Part shown: positions 15,452 to 24,739 of the stretch, piece by piece | Layout: each line of letters begins with the position of its first letter | How positions within the stretch are numbered: position 1 is the stretch's first letter | Assembly: GCA_964534325.1 (NCBI GenBank) | Contig: CAZHOR010000003.1 | Location: 1 to 64,000, forward strand | Source: JdFR-22 sp964534325 | GTDB lineage: Archaea; Halobacteriota; Archaeoglobi; Archaeoglobales; Archaeoglobaceae | Reading direction: 5' to 3' | DNA length: 64,000 bases | Notes under the pieces: generated by a model | Database searches by the model: none | What the model was told of the DNA's origin: nothing | Seen by the model: only the letters and a program-made list of their open reading frames with translations | Position numbers and translations under genes: made by a program

Positions 15452-16903
15452 ATGCCTTTTGAAGACCTCAGACAATTCATAACTAAACTTGAGCAGGATA
15501 ATGATCTGACCAGAATAACTCGCCAGGTATCTCCTGATCTGGAGATGACCGAAATAGCGGACAGAGCCGTCAAGTCCGGCGGAAAAGCTATTTTATTCGA
15601 AAATCCCGCAGGATATGATACCCCTGTTCTGATGAATTCTTTCGGCACGGAAAGGAGGATGAAGGCCGCGATGGGGGTCAAGGATCTGGAAGAGATAGGC
15701 CAGAGAGTGGTGGACCTCACCAGGTTAAGACCCTCATCCATTATGGACGGGCTGAAGAGCATGGGCACCCTGAAGGAGCTGACCAATTTTATGCCCAAGC
15801 AGGTCAAGGGAGGTCCCTGCAAGGAAGTTATCATGGACGAACCCGACTTGAATAAGTTTCCCATCCTCAAGTGCTGGCCCCACGATGCCGGAAGGTTCAT
15901 TACGCTCCCGGTGGTCATCACCCGCGACCCTCAGAGCGGAGACCTCAATGCAGGAATGTACCGGATGCAGGTGTTCGATGGGAAGACCACGGGAATGCAC
16001 TGGCAGATTCACAAGCATGGGGCCATGCACCTCAAGAAGCTGGCGGAGAAAGGAGAAGATAAGCTGGAAGTTGCTGTAGCGATAGGTGTGGACCCTGCAA
16101 CACTCTACGCTGCTACTGCCCCCTTACCTGAGGGAATAGGAGAGTTCATGTTATCCGGGTTCATCAGGAAAGAGAGGATGAAGATGGCGAAGTGCGAGTC
16201 GGTCGACCTGGAAGTCCCCGCCAATTCAGAGATAGTGCTGGAGGGTTACGTGAATGTGGACGAGCTCCGCACCGAAGGACCATTCGGGGACCACACCGGA
16301 TACTACACTCCTCCTGAACCCTATCCAGTCTTCCACATCAACACCATAACCCACAGAGAAAACCCCATCTACCACGCTACCGTGGTAGGTAAGCCCCCCA
16401 TGGAGGACAAGTGGCTGGGGAAAGCCACAGAGAGATTGTTCCTGCCAATTATCCGGATGATACACCCCGAAATCGTGGACATGAACCTCCCCACCGAAGC
16501 AGCGTTCCACAACCTGGCCATAGTGTCCATCAAAAAACGGTTCCCCGGGCACGCCAGAAAAGCCATGTTCGCCCTGTGGGGAATGGGAATGCTCAGCCTC
16601 ACCAAAGTAGTGATAGTTGTGGATGGTGACGTGGATGTCCAGAACATGAGTGAAGTGATATGGGCTGTCACCAGCCGATTCGACCCCGCGAAGGACCTTG
16701 TCCTGATATCGGATGCGCCCATAGACAGTCTGGACCACTCTACGTACCTACCTAACTTAGGTGGCAAGATGGGCATTGATGCCACTGTAAAGTGGGAGGA
16801 AGAAGGATTCCACAGGGAATGGCCCGACGTGGTGGAAATGGATGAAACTACCAGGAAAAAAGTCGATGTAATGTGGAACGACCTCAAAAACCAGTTGTTC
16901 TAA
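15452..16903 (+). CDS. UbiD-family prenylated-FMN decarboxylase
   Basis: UbiD enzymes use prenylated FMN to remove or add carboxylate groups on unsaturated or aromatic acids. This 483-residue protein is full length, with the family segments LENPAGYDTPV-like N-terminus, NAGMYRMQVFDGKTTGMH (prFMN and metal region), and EGPFGDHTGYYTPP carrying the conserved acidic pair. In archaea, UbiD members serve either as anhydromevalonate phosphate decarboxylase in the modified mevalonate pathway or in menaquinone synthesis. Sequence alone does not separate these for me, and neither UbiX nor an aconitase-like partner is nearby. No ribosome site is evident, so the message may be leaderless. Confidence 0.92.
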   Translation: MPFEDLRQFITKLEQDNDLTRITRQVSPDLEMTEIADRAVKSGGKAILFENPAGYDTPVLMNSFGTERRMKAAMGVKDLEEIGQRVVDLTRLRPSSIMDGLKSMGTLKELTNFMPKQVKGGPCKEVIMDEPDLNKFPILKCWPHDAGRFITLPVVITRDPQSGDLNAGMYRMQVFDGKTTGMHWQIHKHGAMHLKKLAEKGEDKLEVAVAIGVDPATLYAATAPLPEGIGEFMLSGFIRKERMKMAKCESVDLEVPANSEIVLEGYVNVDELRTEGPFGDHTGYYTPPEPYPVFHINTITHRENPIYHATVVGKPPMEDKWLGKATERLFLPIIRMIHPEIVDMNLPTEAAFHNLAIVSIKKRFPGHARKAMFALWGMGMLSLTKVVIVVDGDVDVQNMSEVIWAVTSRFDPAKDLVLISDAPIDSLDHSTYLPNLGGKMGIDATVKWEEEGFHREWPDVVEMDETTRKKVDVMWNDLKNQLF

Positions 16904-16916
16904 TTTTATTTGCTCT

Positions 16917-17225
16917 TTAGAGCATGCAGATAATGTGGGGTATCATCTCATCACCTTGGGGATTGTACCCCCCTCTTGGCCCCTCAAAGTTATCTTCCCC
17001 TAATTCAAGATCAGTGATAAGGCTCACAATGAATGTCTTCCATCCTTCATTTTCCCCGCTCTCACTATGACCTGATACCTGATAAGCTCTCAACTTTTTC
17101 TCTTCCTTTCTATCATATCCAAAAGCATGGGGTTCTATAATTCGCTCCCCACCACCTCTGTAAACCATTCTCATTCTTCTCATCTCATCAATAGCCCGGC
17201 ATATCAGCTCATCTTCTGAGGTCAT
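16917..17225 (-). CDS. small WYL-domain-like protein
   Basis: This 102-residue protein contains IEPHAFGYDRKEEKKLRAYQ, then SGENEGWKTF, and an ending with FEGPRGGYNPQGDEMIPHI. I recognise this layout (IEPH-G...LRAYQ-SG-GW-F-PR-GY-D-M-I) from short conserved hypothetical proteins, mostly bacterial, related to the ligand-binding WYL fold. No DNA-binding domain is present. It is convergent with the UbiD gene, 13 nt away. Function is unknown; nucleotide or small-molecule binding is only a fold-based guess. It may have arrived by transfer. Confidence 0.65.
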   Translation of the reverse strand: MTSEDELICRAIDEMRRMRMVYRGGGERIIEPHAFGYDRKEEKKLRAYQVSGHSESGENEGWKTFIVSLITDLELGEDNFEGPRGGYNPQGDEMIPHIICML

Positions 17226-17385
17226 TCAATCAAATCTGGTTTTGACGTGGGATAAATGTAACTCATGTCTATTCTATTCACTAACCCGTTTTGGTATGGT
17301 ATAGAGTGTGATGTGAATGGTTTGTATGGTCATTTTGTGGTGAAAAACCTCAAAATATATTTACTTTAACCAATAGTTTGGTGTG

Positions 17386-19797
17386 ATGGCCGAGTATATC
17401 TCCCACCCTTTGATAAAGGATAAGTCCATTGAAAGGAGGTCTTATCAGGTTTCTGTTGCTGCCACGGCCTTAATGCGCAACACCCTTGTTGTGCTTCCCA
17501 CGGGTTTGGGCAAGACCATTGTGGCAGCCTTCGTTATAGGCTCTCGTTTGCATAACGCTGGTGGGAGAGCTGTTTTTCTGGCGCCGACCAAACCTCTTGT
17601 TGAGCAGCACGCCGTTTTTCTACGAAGGGTTTTGAATCTTGACCCGGAGGAGATAATCTCTTTGAGCGGGGAGACGCCACCTGAGAAGAGAGTTGAGATG
17701 TGGAACTCGGCTTCCATCATAGTCTCCACTCCCCAGGTCGTTGAAAACGATATCATAGCGGGAAGAATAGATCTTCAGGATGTGACCCACCTCACCATCG
17801 ATGAGGCCCACAGGGCAGTGGGTAACTACGCCTACGTCTTCATAACCAGAAACTACTTCCAGCAGAGCGAAAACCCTCTTGTTCTGGCCATAACTGCGTC
17901 ACCGGGTAGCGATGTGGAGAGGATACAGGAGGTAATGGAAAACCTGGGTATTGAAGATATTGAGATCAGAACAGATTTCGATGAGGACGTTAAGCCCTAC
18001 GTCCAGGAAAAGGAGATACAGTGGATAAAGGTGGACATGCCTCCGGAGTTAAAGAAGGTTCGCCAGCTGTTCCAGGACGTCCTCAAGAGCAGGTACAAGA
18101 GGTTGAGGGATCTGGACATCGATCTGGACATTGAGAACGCGTCAAAAAAGGAGTTGCTTGCTATACAGGAAACACTACAGGCTGAAGCTGTGGAGTCAGG
18201 GGACAGCAGGTACTATGAGGCGGTATCTATTGTGGCGGAAGTGATGAAGATAATGCATGCCGTGGAGCTTATAGAGACCCAGGGATTGGACTCCCTCAAA
18301 CAGTACCTCAAGAAATTGATGTCGGAGGCCAGATCAAGGGGAAGCAGTAAGGCCGCCAGAAAGGTCGCACAGGACACCACATTCAGAACTGCTGTTATGA
18401 AGGCCAGCAGCTGTAAGGTTAATCATCCCAAATTGCAGAAGCTCAAAGAGTTCGTCAGTGAAGAGCTAAAAGAAAACCCGGACTCCAGGATCATAGTTTT
18501 CTCCAATTTCCGGGATACTGCTGAACTCCTTTCGAAAGAGCTGGAGAAAATGGAAGGGGTTTCGGTCTCCAAGTTCATTGGTCAGGCGAGAAGAGCGAAC
18601 GAGAAGGGTATGGGCCAAAAACAGCAGATAGAGATACTGGACAGGTTCCGGGAAGGAGAGATCAATGTTCTGGTATCCACTTCAGTGGGCGAGGAGGGAT
18701 TGGATATCCCTGCCACCGATCTGGTTATTTTCTTTGAAGCCATACCCTCTGAGATAAGGGCTATACAGCGAAGAGGGAGAACCGGCAGGTCAAGGAAGGG
18801 GAAGATAATTGTGCTTTTGACCAAAGGGACCAGAGATGAGGGATACTACTGGTCCAGCTTCAGGAAGGAGAGATCAATGTTCTCCCAGCTATACCAGCTC
18901 CGTGACACTCTGGTAAGAAGAGTTCAGGCCAATCAATCACAATCTCAATCGCATTCTTTATCGCCGCATCAGAGAAACCTTCAGGACTTTTCTACGTCAC
19001 AAGGAGCTCAACTGGATCAGCAGGGAGAGGTAGAGTTCTCCAGAACTCCTTCCATACAGGTTTACGCTGATTCCAGAGAGGCTAAGTCTGGAGTGGTGAA
19101 AAAGCTGTTCGACATGGGTGTAGGGATAAACACTGGCAATCTTGAGGTAGCAGATTACGTGCTAAGTGACCGGGTTGCGGTGGAGAGGAAGTCAGTGGAT
19201 GACTTTATTGAGAGCCTTATCAAGAAGGAGAAGCTATTTAACCAGCTCTTCAGACTGAAAAGGTCTTATTATAAACCCATCCTGTTGATCGAAGGCGATA
19301 ATATTTACAAGAGGGCCGTGAATCCCAATGCCGTCAGAGGGGCTCTGGCGGCCATAACCATAGATATGGGCATACCCATCCTGTTCACCAGATCGCCTGA
19401 TGAAACTGCGGATATGCTGGCATCCATAGCTTCCAGAGAACAAAAATACAAGCATAGAGAAGCTTCACCGCACGCAGATAAATCCAAAAGATCTCTTCAG
19501 GAGCAGCAGGAGTATGTGGTGGCAGCCATATCGAACATAGGCCCGGTTATAGCCAAAAACCTTCTAGAGCACTTCGGAACAGTGGAAGCAATAGTCAACG
19601 CCAGTGAGGAAGAGCTGGTAAAAGTTTCCAACGTAGGTAAAAAGACAGCCGAAAGAATCAAGGAGCTATTGACCACACCCTACGAAGAAAGTGAAGGAGA
19701 ATACAGCTATAATGAAGAATATGGTGGCTATGAAAGCCAAGGTAACCAATCCGAGAGCAAGTTGGAGAGCCAACCTCAAAACCAGTCCGAAAGTTAA
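17386..19797 (+). CDS. hef: Hef: archaeal FANCM/XPF-type helicase-nuclease
   Basis: Hef processes stalled replication forks and branched DNA. The 803-residue protein has an SF2 helicase half with Walker A PTGLGKT, DEAH box, TASPG and QRRGRTGR. A Gln/Ser-rich linker (about 510-550) follows. An XPF-type nuclease domain starts at YADSREAKSG and has VERKSVDDF catalytic residues. A double helix-hairpin-helix domain (SNIGPVIAKNLLEHFG and VSNVGKKTAERI) follows. The C-terminus ends in a low-complexity Ser/Gln/Glu tail. I choose the ATG at 17386 over the GTG one codon earlier. A TATA-like AAAATATATT lies about 35 nt upstream. Fully intact in all motifs. Confidence 0.95.
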   Translation: MAEYISHPLIKDKSIERRSYQVSVAATALMRNTLVVLPTGLGKTIVAAFVIGSRLHNAGGRAVFLAPTKPLVEQHAVFLRRVLNLDPEEIISLSGETPPEKRVEMWNSASIIVSTPQVVENDIIAGRIDLQDVTHLTIDEAHRAVGNYAYVFITRNYFQQSENPLVLAITASPGSDVERIQEVMENLGIEDIEIRTDFDEDVKPYVQEKEIQWIKVDMPPELKKVRQLFQDVLKSRYKRLRDLDIDLDIENASKKELLAIQETLQAEAVESGDSRYYEAVSIVAEVMKIMHAVELIETQGLDSLKQYLKKLMSEARSRGSSKAARKVAQDTTFRTAVMKASSCKVNHPKLQKLKEFVSEELKENPDSRIIVFSNFRDTAELLSKELEKMEGVSVSKFIGQARRANEKGMGQKQQIEILDRFREGEINVLVSTSVGEEGLDIPATDLVIFFEAIPSEIRAIQRRGRTGRSRKGKIIVLLTKGTRDEGYYWSSFRKERSMFSQLYQLRDTLVRRVQANQSQSQSHSLSPHQRNLQDFSTSQGAQLDQQGEVEFSRTPSIQVYADSREAKSGVVKKLFDMGVGINTGNLEVADYVLSDRVAVERKSVDDFIESLIKKEKLFNQLFRLKRSYYKPILLIEGDNIYKRAVNPNAVRGALAAITIDMGIPILFTRSPDETADMLASIASREQKYKHREASPHADKSKRSLQEQQEYVVAAISNIGPVIAKNLLEHFGTVEAIVNASEEELVKVSNVGKKTAERIKELLTTPYEESEGEYSYNEEYGGYESQGNQSESKLESQPQNQSES

Positions 19798-19843
19798 CTG
19801 TAAACTAAATTGAGACTAATTGGGGCCTAATTAAGTAAATGTG

Positions 19844-20473
19844 CTAACCTATTCCAGCCATTTTTTCTTCCAATCCGGTGAAAACGAATTCGACTGCTAT
19901 TGCTGCCAGGAATATCGCCATCAATCTGGCTATTATGTTGGAGCCGCTGCTGCCAAGGTATCGTATCACCAGGTGACTGTACATGTGGGTCAATCTGGCG
20001 ATGCCATATACTGCGACTATGGATAGTATAACCACTCCTCTCATTATCAGATCGGTTGCCTCGTTTGCCAGCACTATTGTACCCGTGATGGCTCCCGGTC
20101 CAGTATAGAGTGGTATGGCGATGGGAAATATTGCCAGAGAATCTGCATCTGTCTCTGTAGCGTCACTACTGGTGTAAGTATCCCTCCTGCTTCCCAATAG
20201 TATGTCTATGGCTATAACGAATAGGAGTATCCCACCAGCAATCCTCAGGCTGTTGATGGAGATATTGAAGAACTCCAAAAATAATTTACCGGCCAGAGCA
20301 AATACTATCAGGATGGAACAACCTAATAAAACGGATTTTTTAGATACAGCCTCCCTGAATTCTGCACCAAATCTCTCCGTGAGAGCCAGAAATGATGGAA
20401 TGTTTCCCGGAGGGTCCACAAGAACAAAAGTAGTGGTGAATGATGCAATGAAAAAGCTTATATAGTGTTCCAT
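19844..20473 (-). CDS. MarC-family integral membrane protein
   Basis: This 209-residue protein has six hydrophobic helices. It shows the MarC pattern: LVDPPGNIPSFLALTE in the first loop, then AGGILLFVIAIDIL, and the mid-protein motif FPIAIPLYTGPGAITG. Despite the name, marC is not established as a multidrug resistance factor, and the transported substrate is unknown. It is convergent with hef, separated by 46 nt, and stands alone in its orientation. Confidence 0.9.
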   Translation of the reverse strand: MEHYISFFIASFTTTFVLVDPPGNIPSFLALTERFGAEFREAVSKKSVLLGCSILIVFALAGKLFLEFFNISINSLRIAGGILLFVIAIDILLGSRRDTYTSSDATETDADSLAIFPIAIPLYTGPGAITGTIVLANEATDLIMRGVVILSIVAVYGIARLTHMYSHLVIRYLGSSGSNIIARLMAIFLAAIAVEFVFTGLEEKMAGIG

Positions 20474-20529
20474 GGCTTCCCTGTCCTCCCACCATCGATC
20501 TTATTCGACCTGCAACGACATTATATTAG

Positions 20530-21495
20530 CTATCCGGATTTGAACTTTTTGACCGCCTCACTTACGTTGCTCAGCAGTTGGGCAGCTATTTCCTGGGTGG
20601 GAAAACTGAAGAGGCCGCAATCCGGACCCGTATAGGCCATCCTTTCTCCGAATATTCCGTATGCGTTCTGAAGCCTTTTGAGAATTACTTCTGGGCTCTC
20701 GATCTCGTTTATGGCATCGCTCATCAACTCAGTGTCCTGCCAGGCGTTGACCCCGTGGCGTTGATTGTATTCGGCGAAGATGTTGTCGATATCGCTTCTG
20801 GCCACGCCTATTCTCAACTTCTTATCGAATGCGTCCAGATCCTCGATGTCTATAGCATCCATTATCTCCGGCTCTTTGGCAGCTTCAACTCCCAGAACAT
20901 TGACCACTTCGAGCTCCAGAAATGAAGTGTAGAATAAAGAGGAATGAAGGTGTATCTGGATATCGCAATTGAGGTTGAAGTGTCTCAAGGCCCTCTCTAA
21001 TTGCTCTTTGGTGGGCTGGATCTCCGGATTGGTTCCCAGACTCGGCTCATCTATACTGATAGCCTTTACATTGAGTCCAGAGTTTATGGCGTTCTTGGCG
21101 AACCTGAATAGGGAGAGGGAGATGTTCTCTATTATGTCGTCATAAATGACTCCGCCGAACTCCTTGTAGTACAGCTCGAAGGGACCTGTTATGCATACCC
21201 TGATGGGGCCATCGTATCTTATGTCCACCAGCGGCTTCAATTCGGGTATTACAGCAGCTCGAGGGGAGACCAGATAAGCGTCTTCCTGAAGTTCGGGGTT
21301 CTGTATAATGTCCGCGAACTGGTTGACCATTTCTTGGAACTGAGGATAGGTAGGGCACTCCACCCCGGCTTTCGTCTTCATTAAAAAGGCTCTTTGAACC
21401 ATTTCCTCATATTCTTTGGTGTTCACATTGTTTTCAACCCATTCCCTATCGATTCCGTGAGGAAGAGGGAAACTACCGATGTCATCGTACAACAT
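20530..21495 (-). CDS. MetE-core / methionine synthase-like protein
   Basis: This 321-residue TIM-barrel protein of the MetE C-terminal/UROD superfamily probably transfers a methyl group to homocysteine, as archaeal core methionine synthases do. It starts MLYDDIGSFPLP and contains ITGPFELYYK, SIDEPSLG and GPDCGLFSFP, whose Cys is a zinc ligand. The usual H-x-C zinc motif reads HLHSS, that is H-x-H, so one canonical Cys is replaced. I use ATG 21495; a GTG at 21528 would overlap the upstream PLD-like gene by 14 nt. The methyl donor in archaea is thought to be a corrinoid protein rather than folate. Confidence 0.82.
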   Translation of the reverse strand: MLYDDIGSFPLPHGIDREWVENNVNTKEYEEMVQRAFLMKTKAGVECPTYPQFQEMVNQFADIIQNPELQEDAYLVSPRAAVIPELKPLVDIRYDGPIRVCITGPFELYYKEFGGVIYDDIIENISLSLFRFAKNAINSGLNVKAISIDEPSLGTNPEIQPTKEQLERALRHFNLNCDIQIHLHSSLFYTSFLELEVVNVLGVEAAKEPEIMDAIDIEDLDAFDKKLRIGVARSDIDNIFAEYNQRHGVNAWQDTELMSDAINEIESPEVILKRLQNAYGIFGERMAYTGPDCGLFSFPTQEIAAQLLSNVSEAVKKFKSG

Positions 21496-21514
21496 ATCAA
21501 TCACACTCTTATCT

Positions 21515-22789
21515 TTACTCGTTCTCACTCTTTAAATCCATTATCTGTGCCCAGGAGATCTTGGGGTCGATGGTGTTCTCATCCAGCTCCAGAGTCTCTT
21601 TGGCATTCCAAACGATCTCAAAGAACTCTTTTGCCTGCTTGGCGAGCTCTTCGTTCTCAGCCCAGTATCCTGACTCGTAGTTCTCCCATAATCCTGTCTG
21701 AGTGAAATTGGCCGTGGTGACCAGCACCTTGCTCTCATCTACGACCACCAGTTTGGCGTGGATATTATCGTTTATCCTCACGGTCCCGGGCTCGAACATC
21801 TCCAGAAATCTTCTCAGGGTAAAGAGCTGCTTCCTGTCGTCCACCACGTCTTCCACGTTCCTGAAGTTCCTTCTCTCGTAACTGGGCCAGGTAATGATCC
21901 TAACCTTAACACCCTCCGCGATAAGTGGTTTCAACTCTGCAGTAAGCCAGTCAGTATAATAGATGTGTGGAGAGGCGATGAGGACTTCATTCTTCGCGTT
22001 CCTCAAAACCTCTCTTAGCTTGGAAACAATGTCTCCTCCCCACGGTGTGCCCATGAGGATCTTCATCTTTTTGTATTTCTCCTCTGATCTATGTGACATG
22101 ATGAATAGGGCAATGAATGCCCCCACTATGAGGAAACCCCCAAGTATGTTGAGGGTCATGAAATTAAGCATTTTCTCGAACTCCAACACTGCCACCACTT
22201 GATTCTTGGGATTGATAAAGTTCCAGGAGATCTCTTCTACACTGTTATAAGGGGTGTAGGATATCTGGGAGTTGGAGCTAACAGATGTGATCTTATAGGC
22301 AGTGAAGAAGTCCTGAGGGAAATCGACCGACATCTGTATTTCATCCACAGGTAATCCTAAGGAGATGAAGTACTCCGGATACTCCACCGCATAGAACCTG
22401 TAGCTGTTCTCTCCTAATCTATCGGTCACTCCCCTAACTTCACCTTCTATGGTCACAGTGTATTCCTCATAGGGCGAAAGGACTTTATCAATATTCAGGA
22501 ACAACACTTTAGTCCCGTTCATGTCCCTGAAAGTGGATTCCACATAACCTGCAGGCTTATCAGTTACCTTAGGTTCTTCTACAAAGGTCCTCATGGGAAT
22601 GCTCAAGGAAAGCTTGGAAGCGTTACCGGCAGTGTTCTTGAACTTCAAGGTAAAAGTATCTTTAACCTCGTCAGTAGAAATGAACTTATAATTGGCCTGT
22701 ATACTAACTGTCGTATCCTGCGCACTGCAGGAGCCAGCCAGACCAAATAATATTATGAAGGAAACCAGTATTAACCAGATTTTTTTCAC
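21515..22789 (-). CDS. membrane protein with extracellular domain and cytoplasmic PLD-like domain
   Basis: The 424-residue protein has a signal sequence (1-23, ending CSAQ), an extracytoplasmic beta-rich region to about 205, a single membrane helix (LNILGGFLIVGAFIALFIM) and a C-terminal phospholipase D-like domain. That domain shows one HKD motif, HAKLVVVDESKVLVTTANFT, so catalysis would need dimerisation. Such single-HKD proteins can be nucleases or lipases, or may be non-enzymatic. It lies directly upstream of the MetE-like gene on the same strand. Function unknown. Confidence 0.75.
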   Translation of the reverse strand: MKKIWLILVSFIILFGLAGSCSAQDTTVSIQANYKFISTDEVKDTFTLKFKNTAGNASKLSLSIPMRTFVEEPKVTDKPAGYVESTFRDMNGTKVLFLNIDKVLSPYEEYTVTIEGEVRGVTDRLGENSYRFYAVEYPEYFISLGLPVDEIQMSVDFPQDFFTAYKITSVSSNSQISYTPYNSVEEISWNFINPKNQVVAVLEFEKMLNFMTLNILGGFLIVGAFIALFIMSHRSEEKYKKMKILMGTPWGGDIVSKLREVLRNAKNEVLIASPHIYYTDWLTAELKPLIAEGVKVRIITWPSYERRNFRNVEDVVDDRKQLFTLRRFLEMFEPGTVRINDNIHAKLVVVDESKVLVTTANFTQTGLWENYESGYWAENEELAKQAKEFFEIVWNAKETLELDENTIDPKISWAQIMDLKSENE

Positions 22790-22883
22790 GTAATAAAAAC
22801 CTGATATGATGTTTAAAGGTTTTCCGCATAATTTTCAGCAAAACTTAAATTTGTGACCATTAAGGGATAAAAAGGTGATTACT

Positions 22884-23165
22884 ATGGCAGATGAGCAGAC
22901 AATCTTTATAGGAAACAAACCGGTAATGAGCTACGTGCTAGCTGCAATGGCTCAGTTGAACGAAGGCGACGGGGAGATCGTAATAAAAGCAAGAGGCAGA
23001 GCAATTGGACGGGCTGTGGACGTTGCAGAAGTGATAAGGAACAGATTCATGCCCAACGTTGGAGTCAGAGATATCAAGGTAGACACAGAAGAACTACCAT
23101 CGGAGCAGGGTAACACGGTAAACGTCTCTACCATCGAAATAGCACTGGAAAAACAGGCGAGTTAG
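22884..23165 (+). CDS. albA: Alba DNA/RNA-binding protein
   Basis: Alba is a small abundant chromatin protein of archaea that also binds RNA. The 93-residue product has the whole fold: NKPVMSYVLAAMAQL, KARGRAIGRAVDVAEVI with the conserved basic residues (the Lys corresponds to the acetylated or methylated site), and the closing strands ISTIEIAL-like. The start is the ATG at 22884 behind AAGGTGATT rather than the upstream GTG, which is part of that ribosome site. It is single-gene and is followed by a strong hairpin. Confidence 0.95.
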   Translation: MADEQTIFIGNKPVMSYVLAAMAQLNEGDGEIVIKARGRAIGRAVDVAEVIRNRFMPNVGVRDIKVDTEELPSEQGNTVNVSTIEIALEKQAS

Positions 23166-23206
23166 AAGACAGAACCCAGAACCCGCAAACATTCAGCACA
23201 TTCAGT

Positions 23207-23235
23207 AGTTGCCAGCAACATACCTGGCAACTTTT
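23207..23235 (+). terminator. hairpin terminator after alba
   Basis: A perfect 9-bp stem (AGTTGCCAG / CTGGCAACT) with an 8-nt loop is followed by TTTTATT. It lies 42 nt past the alba stop and fits a stem plus T-tract transcription end. Confidence 0.7.
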
Positions 23236-23312
23236 ATTCATTATTTAAAAACTTGGTTTGATCATTTGTTCATTTCTTGGGGAAAGGTTAGCTCCATAAA
23301 AAGTTAGAAAAG

Positions 23313-23898
23313 TCAATAGCTTTTGTTGGGTCTTGTTTGTCGAAGGCATCCTTCTATGTCCTCTATTTCGCGGGAGTATCTTCTGCATACTTCCAGGGCG
23401 AGCTGTTTTGGGTCTTCGTATCCTATTTCCTTTAGTGATGCATAATCATCGCTTTCCACGTTCAGGCCAAAGTGGATTTTGGCTGAAACTGGAGATATTG
23501 TCACTGTGCTCACGGATAGTTTCTTTCCGTTCCAGAAGAGGTCGCATCCTTTTCTGGAGATCTCGCAGTGCTCATCGATAATCTCCTGCACCACACAGGC
23601 AAGAAATCTTTGTCTGGTGCACAAGAGTCTGAGGCTGACCTCATCGAAATGCTCAACAATGAAGTGAAGCATTTGTGGAGAGTATATTTTTTGTTGCAAG
23701 ATTGTGTTCTGGGGGAGAGTATATTTTTTGTTGCAAGATTGTGTTCTGGGAGTCAACTTGTGCATCATTCTTGATATTGCATGTTCCAACGAAGGAGATA
23801 ATACTATCTTCCTTTACACCTGTTTCATAGTACGCCCACAACGATTTGATCTGAGAACCATCATACCCCAACTCAGAATCGATAAACACCCAATCCAT
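23313..23898 (-). pseudogene. DUF366 gene split by a 37-bp tandem duplication
   Basis: Two overlapping frames together encode one DUF366 protein. The N-terminal part (from ATG 23898) reads MDWVFIDSELGYDGSQIKSL and ends soon after LQQKIYSP. The C-terminal part reads MLHFIVEHFDEVSLRL, KLSVSTVTISPVSAKIHFGL and the family's closing helix. An exact 37-bp duplication between them shifts the frame by one base. Removing one copy restores a continuous 182-residue protein, the normal family length. All recognisable motifs are otherwise intact, so the event is recent, reversible, or an assembly artefact. DUF366 function is unknown. Confidence 0.85.
23677..23750. repeat. exact 37-bp tandem duplication
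   Basis: Positions 23677-23713 and 23714-23750 are identical over all 37 bases, beginning GGAGAGTATA and ending GTGTTCTGGG. Because 37 is not a multiple of three, the duplication breaks the DUF366 reading frame. Confidence 0.95.
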
Positions 23899-24262
23899 CT
23901 ACACTACGGCCAGAACAATAATATTTAAGTATTCTGATTTTTAATATTTATTCGGCACAAAAATAAAGTAATTGTATTTCTAATATTAAACTCACATAAT
24001 CTCCGGTATGGAGAATGAATGTCAATTGACGGTATTCAATATCTCTAACTACCGCACCTCTGAGCATGTCACCTCTGGAAGTCGTTAAATATTTTGAATT
24101 GGTAATTACTAACCTAACCATCATATTCGGCTTCCCATTCTGTCGTTAACTATTTAAATTGAGATTGTTTTATTGAGTTACATCGACCGAAATGAGCCGT
24201 TCGGCTCCGGCAGATCAAAAGTTCGTGTAAGATAGATTGAAGAACAGATCAAGGTGATATTC
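23899..24262. other. AT-rich intergenic region upstream of S8e
   Basis: No gene is visible. The stretch includes AATATTTAAGTATT-type promoter-like sequence close to the DUF366 start, and on the other side a short perfect hairpin (GAGCCG-TT-CGGCTC, 24194-24207) 56 nt before the S8e start. Otherwise I see nothing definable in it. Confidence 0.5.
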
Positions 24263-24640
24263 ATGCTTTGGCAGGGAAGAAGTAATAGAACTCATACTGG
24301 AAAACTACTCAGGTCCGCGAGAAGGAAGAGAAAATTTGAGATGGGCGGAAAACAGGTAGAGACGCTTATCGGGGAAAGAAAGTTAAAGCCGAGGAGGACA
24401 AAAGGCGGTAGGAATAAGCTCAAGCTCTTCAGAGAAAGCCACGCTAACGTATTCCTTCCTTCAGAAAATAAGATGGTAAAATCCGAAATAAAGAATGTGG
24501 TGGAGAACCTTGCTCACGTTCACTACTCCAGAAGAAATGTGGTGACCAGAGGAGCCTTAATCGAGACCGAGGCTGGAAAGGCGAGAGTGACCAGCAGACC
24601 CAGCCAGGATGGAGTAGTCAACGCCGTTCTGGAGCAATAA
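24263..24640 (+). CDS. rps8e: 30S ribosomal protein S8e
   Basis: Component of the archaeal small ribosomal subunit, 125 residues. The family signature GKLLRSARRKRKFEMGG near the N-terminus, the basic middle (KPRRTKGGRNKLKLF), and the ending RGALIETEAGKARVTSRPSQ match archaeal S8e throughout. The start is the ATG at 24263 behind AAGGTGATATTC, the same type of ribosome site as alba. It is transcribed alone. Confidence 0.97.
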   Translation: MLWQGRSNRTHTGKLLRSARRKRKFEMGGKQVETLIGERKLKPRRTKGGRNKLKLFRESHANVFLPSENKMVKSEIKNVVENLAHVHYSRRNVVTRGALIETEAGKARVTSRPSQDGVVNAVLEQ

Positions 24641-24739
24641 TACTGCTCTTACCTTCTTTTAATTCGCTCTTGTTTCCCTCGTTTTGTTCTAATATTTAGT
24701 TCTATTTATTTCTAAAATAAAAAATGGAGTAAGGTAATT

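Noticed and set aside
15734..16030. Antisense frame inside the UbiD gene (98 residues)
   Set aside because: Long shadow frames are common opposite GC-rich genes; no start signal or motif supports it.
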